Position numbers and translations under genes: made by a program. The notes below the pieces were generated by a model. It had not been told where the DNA came from, made no database searches, and worked only from the letters and a program-made list of their open reading frames with translations. DNA of 64,000 nt from assembly GCF_038592985.1 (NCBI RefSeq), contig NZ_CP151951.1:1293001-1357000 (forward strand), written 5' to 3'. The stretch is from Paenibacillus sp. FSL R10-2782. GTDB lineage: Bacteria > Bacillota > Bacilli > Paenibacillales > Paenibacillaceae. Shown here in pieces: positions 62,595 through 64,000 of this stretch (position 1 is the stretch's first letter; every line of letters starts with the position of its first letter).

Positions 62595-64000
62595 CTACTC
62601 TTCGAAAACATTCTTTAATCGTACTTTCAAATACAGAGTACACCAGAAGCAGTAATGTAATACCTCCACAATCATATGAACTGTTTCTGGCAAACCCAAT
62701 GAGGATAACGCTTTGGAACACAGCGTACCAACGATAAGAATGGCTTCAAAAACGAAAATGTCCACCAACAGCACCATGGCTGTACGGGATTTGGCTCGTT
62801 GGAAGAGCTTTAGCGTTTTGAAATTCCAGCCTGTAGCGATCAGCTCCAGTGTTATGATTCCCAGGGACATGCCGGTATACCCGAGCTCGGGAATAGCAAG
62901 TATGGAGTAAAGAAGGATGAAATTAGAAAGTACACCTGCGCAAAGGCCAATAAAGGGAGTTTTCTTTCGATTTTGTGCCCATAACACGCTGGTTGTGATT
63001 TCCCGCAATCCGACGAGTAGGGGTAACATAGCCAATGATTTAATGGGGATTTCGGCATTTTGTATACCAAAAACAAACAGGGAGATTTCTGAGGCATATT
63101 CAAAAATGAAAAAACCTGAGGCTAATCCCCAGACCCATGCTACCTGAATGGCGGTATGGCTTTTTTTGTAGAATGAGTTATATTTCTTATTTTGCCAGTC
63201 TGCGGTTATTTTCATCGTGAGCGTATGTGTTAATGCACCTGTAATCAAAGTAGGCATATAAGCGACGACCAGGGCGATACCCGTGACAATACCGAACATC
63301 TCCGCTGCTTCTTTGGAAGAAACCCCGGCAACCTGTAATCGTTGGGGGATAATGATCGCATCCATAAAGTCGGAAGCAGGGATAAGCAAGCGTGTAAGCG
63401 CAATAGCAAAGGAAGCTTGTACCACTAAAGGTAAATCTGCTCGACTTGATGGGGGGGATAAAGCTACAGAGGGACGGTTGTACATGAAAAAAGCAGTAAG
63501 CACAGCAAAGGCTAACAACGCGCCTGTAAAAGTTCCCAGTACCGCTCCGCCTACAGCAAACTCGATGCCGGATTGAATAAATAGTGGCACTAGCCACATT
63601 AAAGTACCGATCCTGGCGGTTTGTTCTATGATTTCCGAAAGGGCAATTGTGGTGTATCTTTCAAGCCCTTGCAAATATCCGCGCAGCAGACTTAGCAAGG
63701 GAACGGCCAGTATAGCAGGGGAGAGGCAACGAATTACAAAATCGAGCTGTGGATAGCCGAGCAAAATTGCGATCGGCTTTGATAGCCAAAAGGTTAAGAT
63801 ACTGCATGACAATCCTGTGAGAATCAGGAATATTGCAAAAACTTTAAACAACCGCCAGCCTCTTGCTGTATGCTTAGCTGTAAACATACCCAAAGCTGTT
63901 GGCAATCCCCCTGAAATAATCATCAGTATTAGGCTATAGAAGGAATAGGCTAGCTGATACAGGCCCATTCCTTCAGCTCCAACAAGTCGCGTCATAAATA
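62595..64000 (-). CDS. spoVB: SpoVB-like polysaccharide flippase (partial)
   Basis: The visible 466 residues form about twelve transmembrane helices of the MurJ/Wzx/MATE-like MOP family. They begin in TRLVGAEGMGLYQLAYSFYS, the second helix of SpoVB proteins, so the N-terminus with the first helix lies beyond the right edge of the window. Motifs such as SFAIALTRLLIPASDFMDAI are typical. SpoVB is needed for spore cortex formation and probably flips lipid-linked wall precursors. It is convergent with the phosphonate island and marks the return to core genome. Confidence 0.88.
   Translation of the reverse strand, partial: FMTRLVGAEGMGLYQLAYSFYSLILMIISGGLPTALGMFTAKHTARGWRLFKVFAIFLILTGLSCSILTFWLSKPIAILLGYPQLDFVIRCLSPAILAVPLLSLLRGYLQGLERYTTIALSEIIEQTARIGTLMWLVPLFIQSGIEFAVGGAVLGTFTGALLAFAVLTAFFMYNRPSVALSPPSSRADLPLVVQASFAIALTRLLIPASDFMDAIIIPQRLQVAGVSSKEAAEMFGIVTGIALVVAYMPTLITGALTHTLTMKITADWQNKKYNSFYKKSHTAIQVAWVWGLASGFFIFEYASEISLFVFGIQNAEIPIKSLAMLPLLVGLREITTSVLWAQNRKKTPFIGLCAGVLSNFILLYSILAIPELGYTGMSLGIITLELIATGWNFKTLKLFQRAKSRTAMVLLVDIFVFEAILIVGTLCSKALSSLGLPETVHMIVEVLHYCFWCTLYLKVRLKNVFEE

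Overview
The window looks like chromosomal DNA of a Paenibacillus, most plausibly of the P. polymyxa group. It has Gram-positive ribosome binding sites, an H-type spore protein, SpoVB-like and YitT-like proteins, a CIRCE-controlled groESL, and the tsaE-tsaB-rimI-tsaD / ABC-F / moaC / tatAC / groESL block known from Bacillus. No rRNA, CRISPR array or intact insertion sequence was found. The only tRNA-like signal is incomplete (about 47.0 kb).

Layout. 0-7.4 kb: the end of an exopolysaccharide or teichuronic-acid-like cluster with several glycosyltransferases, a UDP-glucose dehydrogenase and an LCP ligase, interrupted by a 560-bp palindromic non-coding element. 7.5-14.4 kb: envelope genes (ABC exporter, bactofilin plus M23 peptidase, cardiolipin synthase, YitT). 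14.5-25 kb: the NHEJ genes for the LigD polymerase domain and Ku, separated by a lasso peptide operon in the order sulfotransferase, cyclase, precursor, HPr-kinase-like kinase, B1, B2 fused to a nucleotidyltransferase, and ABC exporter. 25-31.9 kb: small genes, a complete acetone-type operon (thiolase, acetoacetate decarboxylase, CoA-transferase A and B), an integrase scrap, a DJ-1 protein and an isochorismatase-like hydrolase. 32-43.3 kb: the conserved housekeeping block, with a cluster of DnaA boxes between tsaD and the ABC-F gene. 43.4-49.2 kb: a decayed prophage or integrative element directly downstream of groEL, with a twice-frameshifted integrase, small phage-like ORFs and a truncated ParB-like gene. 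49.2-62.4 kb: an aminophosphonate catabolism island with MATE transporter, DeoR regulator, two tandem PHP hydrolases, PhnW, PhnX, a PbfA-like lyase, a CUT1-type ABC importer and a third PHP protein. 62.6 kb to the end: a SpoVB-like flippase cut by the window edge.

The two most interesting systems are these. (1) The lasso operon predicts a 22-residue peptide with an Ala1-Asp9 ring and a C-terminal Ser, together with kinase, nucleotidyltransferase and sulfotransferase tailoring genes. (2) The phosphonate island joins a complete route from aminoethylphosphonates to acetaldehyde plus phosphate with a sugar or glycerol-phosphate type importer and three PHP-family hydrolases. This suggests uptake and cleavage of a conjugated phosphonate ester rather than the free compound. 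A shared A-rich motif upstream of three transcription units marks this island as a probable DeoR regulon. All functional calls rest on motif recognition; no database search was run.
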